Positions 1 to 11,608 of a DNA stretch of 64,000 nt are shown here, one piece after another. The DNA is from Auanema rhodensis (lineage: Eukaryota > Nematoda > Chromadorea > Rhabditida > Rhabditidae): assembly GCA_964057225.1 (NCBI GenBank), contig OZ059898.1, forward strand, positions 3,410,001-3,474,000. Reading direction: 5' to 3'. The stretch's first letter is position 1; each line of letters begins with the position of its first letter. A program made the position numbers and the translations under genes. The notes under the pieces are model-generated. The model saw only the letters and a program-made list of their open reading frames with translations. It searched no databases and had not been told where the DNA came from.

Positions 1-36
1 TTCGAAAAAATTTTTGTCAAAATGTTTTTGGAAGCA

Positions 37-64
37 ATGTTGAGTGTACATGGAAACTCAACAT
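37..64. repeat. 28-bp dyad A (9-bp arms), in every monomer
   Basis: The arms ATGTTGAGT (37-45) and ACTCAACAT (56-64) are perfect reverse complements around the 10-nt spacer GTACATGGAA. The element lies just after GGAAGC in each monomer and is shown here for the first one. An alternative pairing, GTGTA with TACAC, overlaps it. Across the window this block is almost invariant: the exceptions I found are a one-base deletion near 8107 and a G-to-A change in the spacer near 29164. It could form a small cruciform, a transcript hairpin, or a dimeric protein site; function is not shown. Confidence 0.85.
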
Positions 65-147
65 ACACTAATGCATCATTTTTCAAACGATCATAACTAA
101 TTTTTGTATTAAGCTTTTCTCAATGTAGTATAGTGCATTCGATGCGG

Positions 148-198
148 ATTTTTAAGCTGCGTCGATCTGTGTTATCAGATTTGCGCTAGCTTAAAAAT
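148..198. repeat. 51-bp nested dyad B, in every monomer
   Basis: The outer arms ATTTTTAAGCT (148-158) and AGCTTAAAAAT (188-198) are perfect 11-bp complements. Inside them GCG (159-161) pairs with CGC (184-186), leaving T187 as a bulge. The core ATCTG (165-169) pairs with CAGAT (176-180) around TGTTAT. The left arm and core (148-183) are nearly invariant; exceptions seen are an A-to-T change near 21213 and TGCGCATT at the right edge. The inner CGC arm is one of the main variable sites: GCTCTAG in the gamma class and GTGCTAG in many right-half copies both break it. A conserved protein site or a cruciform would fit, but the sequence alone does not decide. Confidence 0.85.
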
Positions 199-206
199 GC
201 ACCGAG

Positions 207-237
207 ATATCAACTGATATAAGTTCACACTTATATC
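207..237. repeat. Overlapping dyads C (mutually exclusive hairpins)
   Basis: Two inverted repeats share bases. ATATCA (207-212) pairs with TGATAT (215-220) across AC, and GATATAAGT (216-224) pairs with ACTTATATC (229-237) across TCAC. Because 216-220 is used by both, only one hairpin can form at a time. Unlike dyads A and B, this region varies: CAATTGATAT changes the first arm in epsilon-type copies, while TATAAATTC (beta type) and TACAAGTTC (5481, 5832, 7938) each introduce one mismatch into the second stem. This looks less constrained. Confidence 0.75.
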
Positions 238-348
238 CTCGATTTTCACCCTGAAGAATTAATTTTTTCGTTGAATAACATTGTCTATCGTCTTTGCCTT
301 GAAAAATGGAATCTAAAAACATCTACTTTTTGCTAAATTATTCTGAAA

Positions 349-360
349 TTTTTCGAAAAA
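349..360. repeat. 12-bp palindrome at the monomer junction
   Basis: TTTTTCGAAAAA is a perfect palindrome, followed by a further A and T5. Three states of this stretch are common: TTTTTCGAAAAAAT, TTTTCCGAAAAAAT (palindrome broken) and TTTTTCGAAAAAAG. The last is absent left of about 23.8 kb and frequent to the right, which makes it a good marker for the history of the array. Confidence 0.7.
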
Positions 361-380
361 ATTTTTGTCAAAATGTTTTT

Positions 381-731
381 GGAAGCAATGTTGAGTGTAC
401 ATGGAAACTCAACATACACTAATGCATCATTTTTCAAACGATCATAACTAATTTTTGTATTAAGCTTTTCTCAATGTAGTATAGTGCATTCGATGCGGAT
501 TTTTAAGCTGCGTCGATCTGTGTTATCAGATTTGCGCTAGCTTAAAAATGCACCGAGATATCAACTGATATAAGTTCACACTTATATCCTCGATTTTCAC
601 CCTGAAGAATTAATTTTTTCGTTGAATAACATTGTCTATCGTCTTTGCCTTGAAAAATGGAATCTAAAAACATCTACTTTTTGCTAAATTATTCTGAAAT
701 TTTTCGAAAAAATTTTTGTCAAAATGTTTTT
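381..731 (+). repeat. Reference satellite monomer (copy 2)
   Basis: This is a typical complete 351-bp unit, from GGAAGC to the T run before the next GGAAGC. Monomer 1 (1-351), nearly the same sequence in another phase, has 109 G+C (31%) and 11 CpG, about 1.3 times expectation. The unit has many A or T runs of five or six, including A6T5 at the junction with the next copy, a sequence type known to favour intrinsic curvature. It carries three dyad regions. Variable sites cluster in two stretches: the TATTAAGC to TAGTATAG region, about 75-120 bp into the unit, and the second half after the GCGCTAG motif. The length is close to two nucleosome repeats; that link is inference. The strand is arbitrary. 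Confidence 0.93.
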
Positions 732-3187
732 GGAAGCAATGTTGAGTGTACATGGAAACTCAACATACACTAATGCATCATTTTTCAAACGATCATAACT
801 AATTTTTGTATCAAGCGTTTCTTAATGTTGTATAGTGCATTCGATCCGGATTTTTAAGCTGCGTCGATCTGTGTTATCAGATTTGCGCTAGCTTAAAAAT
901 GCACAGAGATATCAACTGATATAAGTTCACACTTATATCCTCGATTTTCACCCTGAAGAAATAATTTTTTCGTTGAATAACATCGTCCATCGTCTTTGCC
1001 TTGAAAAAAGGAATCTAAAAACATCTACTTTTTGCTAAATTATTCTGAAATTTTTCGAAAAAATTTTTGTCAAAATGTTTTTGGAAGCAATGTTGAGTGT
1101 ACATGGAAACTCAACATACACTAATGCATCATTTTTCAAACGATCATAACTAATTTTTGTATCAAGCGTTTTTCAATGTAGTAAAGTGCATTCGATGCGG
1201 ATTTTTAAGCTGCGTCGATCTGTGTTATCAGATTTGCGCTAGCTTAAAAATGCACCGAGATATCAACTGATATAAGTTCACACTTATATCCTCGATTTTC
1301 ATCCTGAAGAATTAATTTTTTCGTTGAATAACATTGTCCATCGTCTTTGCCTTGAAAAATCGAATCTAAAAACATCTACTTTTCGCTAAATTATTTTGAA
1401 ATTTTTCGAAAAAATTTTTGTCAAAATGTTTTTGGAAGCAATGTTGAGTGTACATGGAAACTCAACATACACTAATGCATCATTTTTCAAACGATCATAA
1501 CTAATTTTTGTATCAAGCGTTTTTCAATGTAGTATAGTGCATTTGATGCGGATTTTTAAGCTGCGTCGATCTGTGTTATCAGATTTGCGCTAGCTTAAAA
1601 ATGCACCGAGATATCAACTGATATAAGTTCACACTTATATCCTCGATTTTCACCCTGAAGAATTAAGTTTTTCGTTGAATAACATTGTCTATCGTCTTTG
1701 CCTTGAAAAATGGAATCTAAAAACATCTACTTTTTGCTAAATTATTTTGAAATTTTTCGAAAAAATTTTTGTCAAAATTTTTTGGAAGCAATGTTGAGTG
1801 TACATGGAAACTCAACATACACTAATGCATCATTTTTCAAACGATCATAACTAATTTTTGTATCAAGCGTTTTTCAATGTAGTATAGTGCATTTAATGCG
1901 GATTTTTAAGCTGCGTCGATCTGTGTTATCAGATTTGCGCTAGCTTAAAAATGCACCGAGATATCAACTGATATAAGTTCACACTTATATCCTCGATTTT
2001 CACCCTGAAGAATTAAGTTTTTCGTTGAATAACATTGTCTATCGTCTTTGCCTTGAAAAATGGAATCTAAAAACATCTACTTTTTGCTAAATTATTTTGA
2101 AATTTTTCCAAAAAAAATTTTGTCAAAATGTTTTTGGAAGCAATGTTGAGTGTACATGGAAACTCAACATACACTAATGCATCATTTTTCTAACGATCAT
2201 AACTAATTTTTGTATTAAGCTTTTCTCAATGTGGTATAGTGCATTCGATGTGGATTTTTAAGCTGCGTCGATCTGTGTTATCAGATTTGCGCTAGCTTAA
2301 AAATGCACCGAGATATCAACTGATATAAGTTCACACTTATATCCTCGATTTTCACCCTGAAGAATTAATTTTCTCGTTGAATAACATTGTCCATCGTCTT
2401 TGCCTTGAAAAAAGGAATCTAAAAACATCTACTTTTTGCTAAATTATTTTGAAATTTTCCGAAAAAATTTTTGTCAAAATGTTTTTGGAAGCAATGTTGA
2501 GTGTACATGGAAACTCAACATACACTAATGCATCATTTTTCAAACGATCATAACTAATTTTTGTATTGAGCGTTTTTCAATGTAGTATAGTGCATTCGAT
2601 GCGGATTTTTAAGCTGCGTCGATCTGTGTTATCAGATTTGCGCTAGCTTAAAAATGCACCGAGATATCAACTGATATAAGTTCACACTTATATCCTCGAT
2701 TTTCACCCTGAAGAAATAATTTTTTCGTTGAATAACATTGTCCATCGTCTTTGCCTTGAAAAAAGGAATCTAAAAACATCTACTTTTTGCTAAATTATTT
2801 TGAAATTTTTCGAAAAAATTTTTGTCAAAATTTTTTGGAAGCAATGTTGAGTGTACATGGAAACTCAACATACACTAATGCATCATTTTTCAAACGATCA
2901 TAACTAATTTTTGTATTAAGCTTCTCTCAATGTAGTATAGTGCATTCGATGCGGATTTTTAAGCTGCGTCGATCTGTGTTATCAGATTTGCGCTAGCTTA
3001 AAAATGCACCGAGATATCAATTGATATAAGTTCACACTTATATCCTCGATTTTCACCCTGAAGAATTAATTTTTTCGTTGAATAACATTGTCTATCGTCT
3101 TTGCCTTGAAAAATGGAATCTAAAAACATCTACTTTTTGCTAAATTATTCTGAAATTTTTCGAAAAAATTTTTGTCAAAATGTTTTT

Positions 3188-6100
3188 GGAAGCAATGTTG
3201 AGTGTACATGGAAACTCAACATACACTATTGCATCATTTTTCTAACGATCATAACTAATTTTTGTATTAAGCTTTTCTCAATGTAGTATAGTGCATTCGA
3301 TGCGGATTTTTAAGCTGCGTCGATCTGTGTTATCAGATTTGCGCTAGCTTAAAAATGCACCGAGATATCAACTGATATAAGTTCACACTTATATCCTCGA
3401 TTTTCACCCTGAAGAATTAATTTTCTCGTTGAATAACATTGTCCATCGTCTTTGCCTTGAAAAAAGGAATCTAAAAACATCTACTTTTTGCTAAATTATT
3501 TTGAAATTTTCCGAAAAAATTTTTGTCAAAATGTTTTTGGAAGCAATGTTGAGTGTACATGGAAACTCAACATACACTAATGCATCATTTTTCAAACGAT
3601 CATAACTAATTTTTGTATTAAGCGTTTTTCAATGTAGTATAGTGCATTCGATGCGGATTTTTAAGCTGCGTCGATCTGTGTTATCAGATTTGCGCTAGCT
3701 TAAAAATGCACTGAGATATCAACTGATATAAATTCACACTTATATCCTCGATTTTCACCCTGAAGAAATAATTTTTTCGTTGAATAACATTGTCCATCGT
3801 CTTTGCCTTGAAAAAAGGAATCTAAAAACATCTACTTTTTGCTAAATTATTTTGAAATTTTTCGAAAAAATTTTTGTCAAAATTTTTTGGAAGCAATGTT
3901 GAGTGTACATGGAAACTCAACATACACTAATGCATCATTTTTCAAACGATCATAACTAATTTTTGTATTAAGCGTTTTTCAATGTAGTGTAGTGCATTCG
4001 ATGCGGATTTTTAAGCTGCGTCGATCTGTGTTATCAGATTTGCTCTAGCTTAAAAATGCACCGAGATATCAACTGATATAAGTTCACACTTATATCCTCG
4101 ATTTTCATCCTGAAGAATTAATTTTTTCGTTGAATAACATTGTCTATCGTCTTTGCCTTGAAAAATGGAATCTAAAAACATCTACTTTTTGCTAAATTAT
4201 TTTGAAATTTTTCGAAAAAATTTTTGTCAAAATGTTTTTGGAAGCAATGTTGAGTGTACATGGAAACTCAACATACACTAATGCATCATTTTTCAAACGA
4301 TCATAACTAATTTTTGTATTAAGCTTTTCTCAATGTAGTATAGTGCATTCGATGCGGATTTTTAAGCTGCGTCGATCTGTGTTATCAGATTTGCGCTAGC
4401 TTAAAAATGCACCGAGATATCAATTGATATAAGTTCACACTTATATCCTCGATTTTCACCCTGAAGAATTAATTTTTTCGTTGAATAACATTGTCTATCG
4501 TCTTTGCCTTGAAAAATGGAATCTAAAAACATCTACTTTTTGCTAAATTATTCTGAAATTTTTCGAAAAAATTTTTGTCAAAATATTTTTGGAAGCAATG
4601 TTGAGTGTACATGGAAACTCAACATACACTATTGCATCATTTTTCTAACGATCATAACTAATTTTTGTATTAAGCTTTTCTCAATGTAGTATAGTGCATT
4701 CGATGCGGATTTTTAAGCTGCGTCGATCTGTGTTATCAGATTTGCGCTAGCTTAAAAATGCACCGAGATATCAACTGATATAAGTTCACACTTATATCCT
4801 CGATTTTCACCCTGAAGAATTAATTTTCTCGTTGAATAACATTGTCCATCGTCTTTGCCTTGAAAAAAGGAATCTAAAAACATCTACTTTTTGCTAAATT
4901 ATTTTGAAATTTTCCGAAAAAATTTTTGTCAAAATGTTTTTGGAAGCAATGTTGAGTGTACATGGAAACTCAACATACACTAATGCATCATTTTTCAAAC
5001 GATCATAACTAATTTTTGTATTAAGCGTTTTTCAATGTAGTATAGTGCATTCGATGCGGATTTTTAAGCTGCGTCGATCTGTGTTATCAGATTTGCGCTA
5101 GCTTAAAAATGCACTGAGATATCAACTGATATAAATTCACACTTATATCCTCGATTTTCACCCTGAAGAAATAATTTTTTCGTTGAATAACATTGTCCAT
5201 CGTCTTTGCCTTGAAAAAAGGAATCTAAAAACATCTACTTTTTGCTAAATTATTCTGAAATTTTTCGAAAAAATTTTTGTCAAAATGTTTTTGGAAGCAA
5301 TGTTGAGTGTACATGGAAACTCAACATACACTAATGCATCATTTTTCAAACGATCATAACTAATTTTTGTATCAAGCGTTTTTCAATGTAGTATAGTGCA
5401 TTCGATGCGGATTTTTAAGCTGCGTCGATCTGTGTTATCAGATTTGCGCTAGCTTAAAAATGCACCGAGATATCAACTGATACAAGTTCACACTTATATC
5501 TTCGATTTTCACCCTGAAGAAATAATTTTTTCGTTGAATAACATTGTCCATCGTCTTTGCTTTGAAAAAAGGATTCTAAAAACATCTACTTTTTGCTAAA
5601 TTATTTTGAAATTTTTCGAAAAAATTTTTGTCAAAATGTTTTTGGAAGCAATGTTGAGTGTACATGGAAACTCAACATACACTAATGCATCATTTTTCAA
5701 ACGATCATAACTAATTTTTGTATCAAGCGTTTTTCAATGTAGTATAGTGCATTCGATGCGGATTTTTAAGCTGCGTCGATCTGTGTTATCAGATTTGCGC
5801 TAGCTTAAAAATGCACCGAGATATCAACTGATACAAGTTCACACTTATATCTTCGATTTTCACCCTGAAGAAATAATTTTTTCGTTGAATAACATTGTCC
5901 ATCGTCTTTGCTTTGAAAAAAGGATTCTAAAAACATCTACTTTTTGCTAAATTATTTTGAAATTTTTCGAAAAAATTTTTGTCAAAATGTTTTTGGAAGC
6001 AATGTTGAGTGTACATGGAAACTCAACATACACTAATGCATCATTTTTCAAACGATCATAACTAATTTTTGTATCAAGCGTTTTTTAATGTTGTATAGTG

Positions 6101-9100
6101 CATTCGATCCGGATTTTTAAGCTGCGTCGATCTGTGTTATCAGATTTGCGCTAGCTTAAAAATGCACCGAGATATCAACTGATATAAGTTCACACTTATA
6201 TCCTCGATTTTCACCCTGAAGAAATAATTTTTTCGTTGAATAACATTGTCCATCGTCTTTGCCTTGAAAAAAGGAATCTAAAAACATCTACTTTTTGCTA
6301 AATTATTTTGAAATTTTTCGAAAAAATTTTTGTCAAAATGTTTTTGGAAGCAATGTTGAGTGTACATGGAAACTCAACATACACTAATGCATCATTTTTC
6401 AAACGATCATAACTAATTTTTGTATTAAGCTTTTCTCAATGTAGTATAGTGCATTCGATGCGGATTTTTAAGCTGCGTCGATCTGTGTTATCAGATTTGC
6501 TCTAGCTTAAAAATGCACCGAGATATCAACTGATATAAGTTCACACTTATATCCTCGATTTTCATCCTGAAGAATTAATTTTTTCGTTGAATAACATTGT
6601 CCATCGTCTTTGCCTTGAAAAATCGAATCTAAAAACATCTACTTTTTGCTAAATTATTTTGAAATTTTTCGAAAAAATTTTTGTCAAAATGTTTTTGGAA
6701 GCAATGTTGAGTGTACATGGAAACTCAACATACACTAATGCATCATTTTTCAAACGATCATAACTAATTTTTGTATTAAGCTTTTCTCAATGTAGTATAG
6801 TGCATTCGATGCGGATTTTTAAGCTGCGTCGATCTGTGTTATCAGATTTGCGCTAGCTTAAAAATGCACCGAGATATCAATTGATATAAGTTCACACTTA
6901 TATCCTCGATTTTCACCCTGAAGAATTAATTTTTTCGTTGAATAACATTGTCTATCGTCTTTGCCTTGAAAAATGGAATCCAAAAACATCTACTTTTTGC
7001 TAAATTATTCTGAAATTTTTCGAAAAAATTTTTGTCAAAATATTTTTGGAAGCAATGTTGAGTGTACATGGAAACTCAACATACACTATTGCATCATTTT
7101 TCTAACGATCATAACTAATTTTTGTATTAAGCTTTTCTCAATGTAGTATAGTGCATTCGATGCGGATTTTTAAGCTGCGTCGATCTGTGTTATCAGATTT
7201 GCGCTAGCTTAAAAATGCACCGAGATATCAACTGATATAAGTTCACACTTATATCCTCGATTTTCACCCTGAAGAATTAATTTTCTCGTTGAATAACATT
7301 GTCCATCGTCTTTGCCTTGAAAAAAGGAATCTAAAAACATCTACTTTTTGCTAAATTATTTTGAAATTTTCCGAAAAAATTTTTGTCAAAATGTTTTTGG
7401 AAGCAATGTTGAGTGTACATGGAAACTCAACATACACTAATGCATCATTTTTCAAACGATCATAACTAATTTTTGTATTAAGCGTTTTTCAATGTAGTAT
7501 AGTGCATTCGATGCGGATTTTTAAGCTGCGTCGATCTGTGTTATCAGATTTGCGCTAGCTTAAAAATGCACTGAGATATCAACTGATATAAATTCACACT
7601 TATATCCTCGATTTTCACCCTGAAGAAATAATTTTTTCGTTGAATAACATTGTCCATCGTCTTTGCCTTGAAAAAAGGAATCTAAAAACATCTACTTTTT
7701 GCTAAATTATTCTGAAATTTTTCGAAAAAATTTTTGTCAAAATGTTTTTGGAAGCAATGTTGAGTGTACATGGAAACTCAACATACACTAATGCATCATT
7801 TTTCAAACGATCATAACTAATTTTTGTATCAAGCGTTTTTCAATGTAGTATAGTGCATTCGATGCGGATTTTTAAGCTGCGTCGATCTGTGTTATCAGAT
7901 TTGCGCTAGCTTAAAAATGCACCGAGATATCAACTGATACAAGTTCACACTTATATCTTCGATTTTCACCCTGAAGAAATAATTTTTTCGTTGAATAACA
8001 TTGTCCATCGTCTTTGCTTTGAAAAAAGGATTCTAAAAACATCTACTTTTTGCTAAATTATTTTGAAATTTTTCGAAAAAATTTTTGTCAAAATGTTTTT
8101 GGAAGCATGTTGAGTGTACATGGAAACTCAACATACACTAATGCATCATTTTTCAAACGATCATAACTAATTTTTGTATCAAGCGTTTCTTAATGTTGTA
8201 TAGTGCATTCGATCCGGATTTTTAAGCTGCGTCGATCTGTGTTATCAGATTTGCGCTAGCTTAAAAATGCACCGAGATATCAACTGATATAAGTTCACAC
8301 TTATATCCTCGATTTTCACCCTGAAGAAATAATTTTTTCGTTGAATAACATCGTCCATCGTCTTTGCCTTGAAAAAAGGAATCTAAAAACATCTACTTTT
8401 TACTAAATTATTTTGAAATTTTTCGAAAAAATTTTTGTCAAAATGTTTTTGGAAGCAATGTTGAGTGTACATGGAAACTCAACATACACTAATGCATCAT
8501 TTTTCAAACGATCATAACTAATCTTTGTATTAAGCTTTTCTCAATGTAGTATAGTGCATTCGATGCGGATTTTTAAGCTGCGTCGATCTGTGTTATCAGA
8601 TTTGCGCTAGCTTAAAAATGCACCGAGATATCAACTGATATAAATTCACACTTATATCCTCGATTTTCACCCTGAAGAAATAATTTTTTCGTTGAATAAC
8701 ATTGTCCATCGTCTTTGCCTTGAAAAAAGGAATCTAAAAACATCTACTTTTTGCTAAATTATTTTGAAATTTTTCGAAAAAATTTTTGTCAAAATGTTTT
8801 TGGAAGCAATGTTGAGTGTACATGGAAACTCAACATACACTAATGCATCATTTTTCAAACGATCATAACTAATCTTTGTATTAAGCTTTTCTCAATGTAG
8901 TATAGTGCATTCGATGCGGATTTTTAAGCTGCGTCGATCTGTGTTATCAGATTTGCGCTAGCTTAAAAATGCACCGAGATATCAACTGATATAAGTTCAC
9001 ACTTATATCCTCGATTTTCATCCTGAAGAATTAATTTTTTCGTTGAATAACATTGTCCATCGTCTTTGCCTTGAAAAATCGAATCTAAAAACATCTACTT

Positions 9101-9504
9101 TTCGCTAAATTATTTTGAAATTTTTCGAAAAAATTTTTGTCAAAATGTTTTTGGAAGCAATGTTGAGTGTACATGGAAACTCAACATACACTAATGCATC
9201 ATTTTTCAAACGATCATAACTAATTTTTGTATTAAGCGTTTTTCAATGTAGTATAGTGCATTCGATGCGGATTTTTAAGCTGCGTCGATCTGTGTTATCA
9301 GATTTGCGCTAGCTTAAAAATGCACCGAGATATCAACTGATATAAGTTCACACTTATATCCTCGATTTTCATCCTGAAGAATTAATTTTTTCGTTGAATA
9401 ACATTGTCTATCGTCTTTGCCTTGAAAAATGGAATCTAAAAACATCTACTTTTTGCTAAATTATTTTGAAATTTTTCCAAAAAAATTTTTGTCAAAATGT
9501 TTTT
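3188..9504. repeat. Satellite segment with re-used 4- to 7-monomer blocks
   Basis: Alpha- and beta-like copies (CTATTGC plus TCTAACG, then CACTGAG) repeat four monomers apart at 3.2-4.9 kb, and a related block returns seven monomers later (4.2-5.6 kb against 6.7-8.1 kb, offset 2456 bp). Monomers starting at 5292 and 5643 are adjacent copies sharing four linked private changes (TACAAGTTC, TATCTTCG, GCTTTG, GGATTC); a third such copy starts near 7748. An A deletion near 8107 (GGAAGCATG) gives a 350-bp copy. Only satellite is present. Confidence 0.8.
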
Positions 9505-11608
9505 GGAAGCAATGTTGAGTGTACATGGAAACTCAACATACACTAATGCATCATTTTTCTAACGATCATAACTAATTTTTGTATTAAGCTTTTCTCAATG
9601 TGGTATAGTGCATTCGATGTGGATTTTTAAGCTGCGTCGATCTGTGTTATCAGATTTGCGCTAGCTTAAAAATGCACCGAGATATCAACTGATATAAGTT
9701 CACACTTATATCCTCGATTTTCACCCTGAAGAATTAATTTTCTCGTTGAATAACATTGTCCATCGTCTTTGCCTTGAAAAAAGGAATCTAAAAACATCTA
9801 CTTTTTGCTAAATTATTTTGAAATTTTCCGAAAAAATTTTTGTCAAAATGTTTTTGGAAGCAATGTTGAGTGTACATGGAAACTCAACATACACTAATGC
9901 ATCATTTTTCAAACGATCATAACTAATTTTTGTATTGAGCGTTTTTCAATGTAGTATAGTGCATTCGATGCGGATTTTTAAGCTGCGTCGATCTGTGTTA
10001 TCAGATTTGCGCTAGCTTAAAAATGCACCGAGATATCAACTGATATAAGTTCACACTTATATCCTCGATTTTCACCCTGAAGAAATAATTTTTTCGTTGA
10101 ATAACATTGTCCATCGTCTTTGCCTTGAAAAAAGGAATCTAAAAACATCTACTTTTTGCTAAATTATTTTGAAATTTTTCGAAAAAATTTTTGTCAAAAT
10201 TTTTTGGAAGCAATGTTGAGTGTACATGGAAACTCAACATACACTAATGCATCATTTTTCAAACGATCATAACTAATTTTTGTATTAAGCTTTTCTCAAT
10301 GTAGTATAGTGCATTCGATGCGGATTTTTAAGCTGCGTCGATCTGTGTTATCAGATTTGCGCTAGCTTAAAAATGCACCGAGATATCAATTGATATAAGT
10401 TCACACTTATATCCTCGATTTTCACCCTGAAGAATTAATTTTTTCGTTGAATAACATTGTCTATCGTCTTTGCCTTGAAAAATGGAATCTAAAAACATCT
10501 ACTTTTTGCTAAATTATTCTGAAATTTTTCGAAAAAATTTTTGTCAAAATGTTTTTGGAAGCAATGTTGAGTGTACATGGAAACTCAACATACACTATTG
10601 CATCATTTTTCTAACGATCATAACTAATTTTTGTATTAAGCTTTTCTCAATGTGGTATAGTGCATTCGATGTGGATTTTTAAGCTGCGTCGATCTGTGTT
10701 ATCAGATTTGCGCTAGCTTAAAAATGCACCGAGATATCAACTGATATAAGTTCACACTTATATCCTCGATTTTCACCCTGAAGAATTAATTTTCTCGTTG
10801 AATAACATTGTCCATCGTCTTTGCCTTGAAAAAAGGAATCTAAAAACATCTACTTTTTGCTAAATTATTTTGAAATTTTCCGAAAAAATTTTTGTCAAAA
10901 TGTTTTTGGAAGCAATGTTGAGTGTACATGGAAACTCAACATACACTAATGCATCATTTTTCAAACGATCATAACTAATTTTTGTATTGAGCGTTTTTCA
11001 ATGTAGTATAGTGCGTTCGATGCGGATTTTTAAGCTGCGTCGATCTGTGTTATCAGATTTGCGCTAGCTTAAAAATGCACCGAGATATCAACTGATATAA
11101 GTTCACACTTATATCCTCGATTTTCACCCTGAAGAAATAATTTTTTCGTTGAATAACATTGTCCATCGTCTTTGCCTTGAAAAAAGGAATCTAAAAACAT
11201 CTACTTTTTGCTAAATTATTTTGAAATTTTTCGAAAAAATTTTTGTCAAAATTTTTTGGAAGCAATGTTGAGTGTACATGGAAACTCAACATACACTAAT
11301 GCATCATTTTTCAAACGATCATAACTAATTTTTGTATTAAGCTTTTCTCAATGTAGTATAGTGCATTCGATGCGGATTTTTAAGCTGCGTCGATCTGTGT
11401 TATCAGATTTGCGCTAGCTTAAAAATGCACCGAGATATCAATTGATATAAGTTCACACTTATATCCTCGATTTTCACCCTGAAGAATTAATTTTTTCGTT
11501 GAATAACATTGTCTATCGTCTTTGCCTTGAAAAATGGAATCTAAAAACATCTACTTTTTGCTAAATTATTCTGAAATTTTTCGAAAAAATTTTTGTCAAA
11601 ATGTTTTT
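9505..11608. repeat. Tandem duplication of a three-monomer unit (2 x 1052 bp)
   Basis: Units 9505-10556 and 10557-11608 each hold, in order, a copy with TGGTATAG and GATGTGG, a 350-bp copy with GTATTGAGC, and a copy with CAATTGATAT and AAATGG. The same order stands at 2136-3187. These markers occur nowhere else that I could find. Small differences (CTAATGC or CTATTGC; GTGCATT or GTGCGTT) show that the copies have begun to diverge. The TGG in TGGTATAG removes a stop codon present in most copies, and this creates the 66-codon chance frame at 10482-10682. Confidence 0.85.

Larger units (their letters stand above)
1..3187. repeat. Left segment with mixed and private monomer variants
   Basis: The first two monomers are nearly identical to each other. 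Monomers at 1434-1783 and 1784-2135 share variants I did not see elsewhere (ATTAAGTTTTT after the CCCTGAAG motif, and ATTTGATG or ATTTAATG instead of ATTCGATG). The copy at 732 carries CACAGAG, also private. The unit at 2136-3187 is a three-monomer block (TGGTATAG copy, GTATTGAGC copy, CAATTGAT copy) that reappears at 9.5-11.6 kb. No gene or other element is present. Confidence 0.8.

Noticed and set aside
130-150. CENP-B box
   Set aside because: TTCG occurs at several points (for example ATTCGATGCGG and TTTTCGTTGAATA), but none has the required A and CGGG at the right spacing.
1-351. Monomer as an internal dimer of about 175 bp
   Set aside because: Comparing the halves by eye showed only short AT-rich similarities such as TTTTTCG and TTAAGCT, not a convincing half-unit repeat.
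10482-10682. A 66-codon open frame starting at ATGGAATC
   Set aside because: It lies wholly inside two satellite monomers. It is open only because this copy has TGG where most have TAG and lacks the indels of sister copies. Related copies break the frame, there is no coding signature, and the protein matches nothing I recognise.
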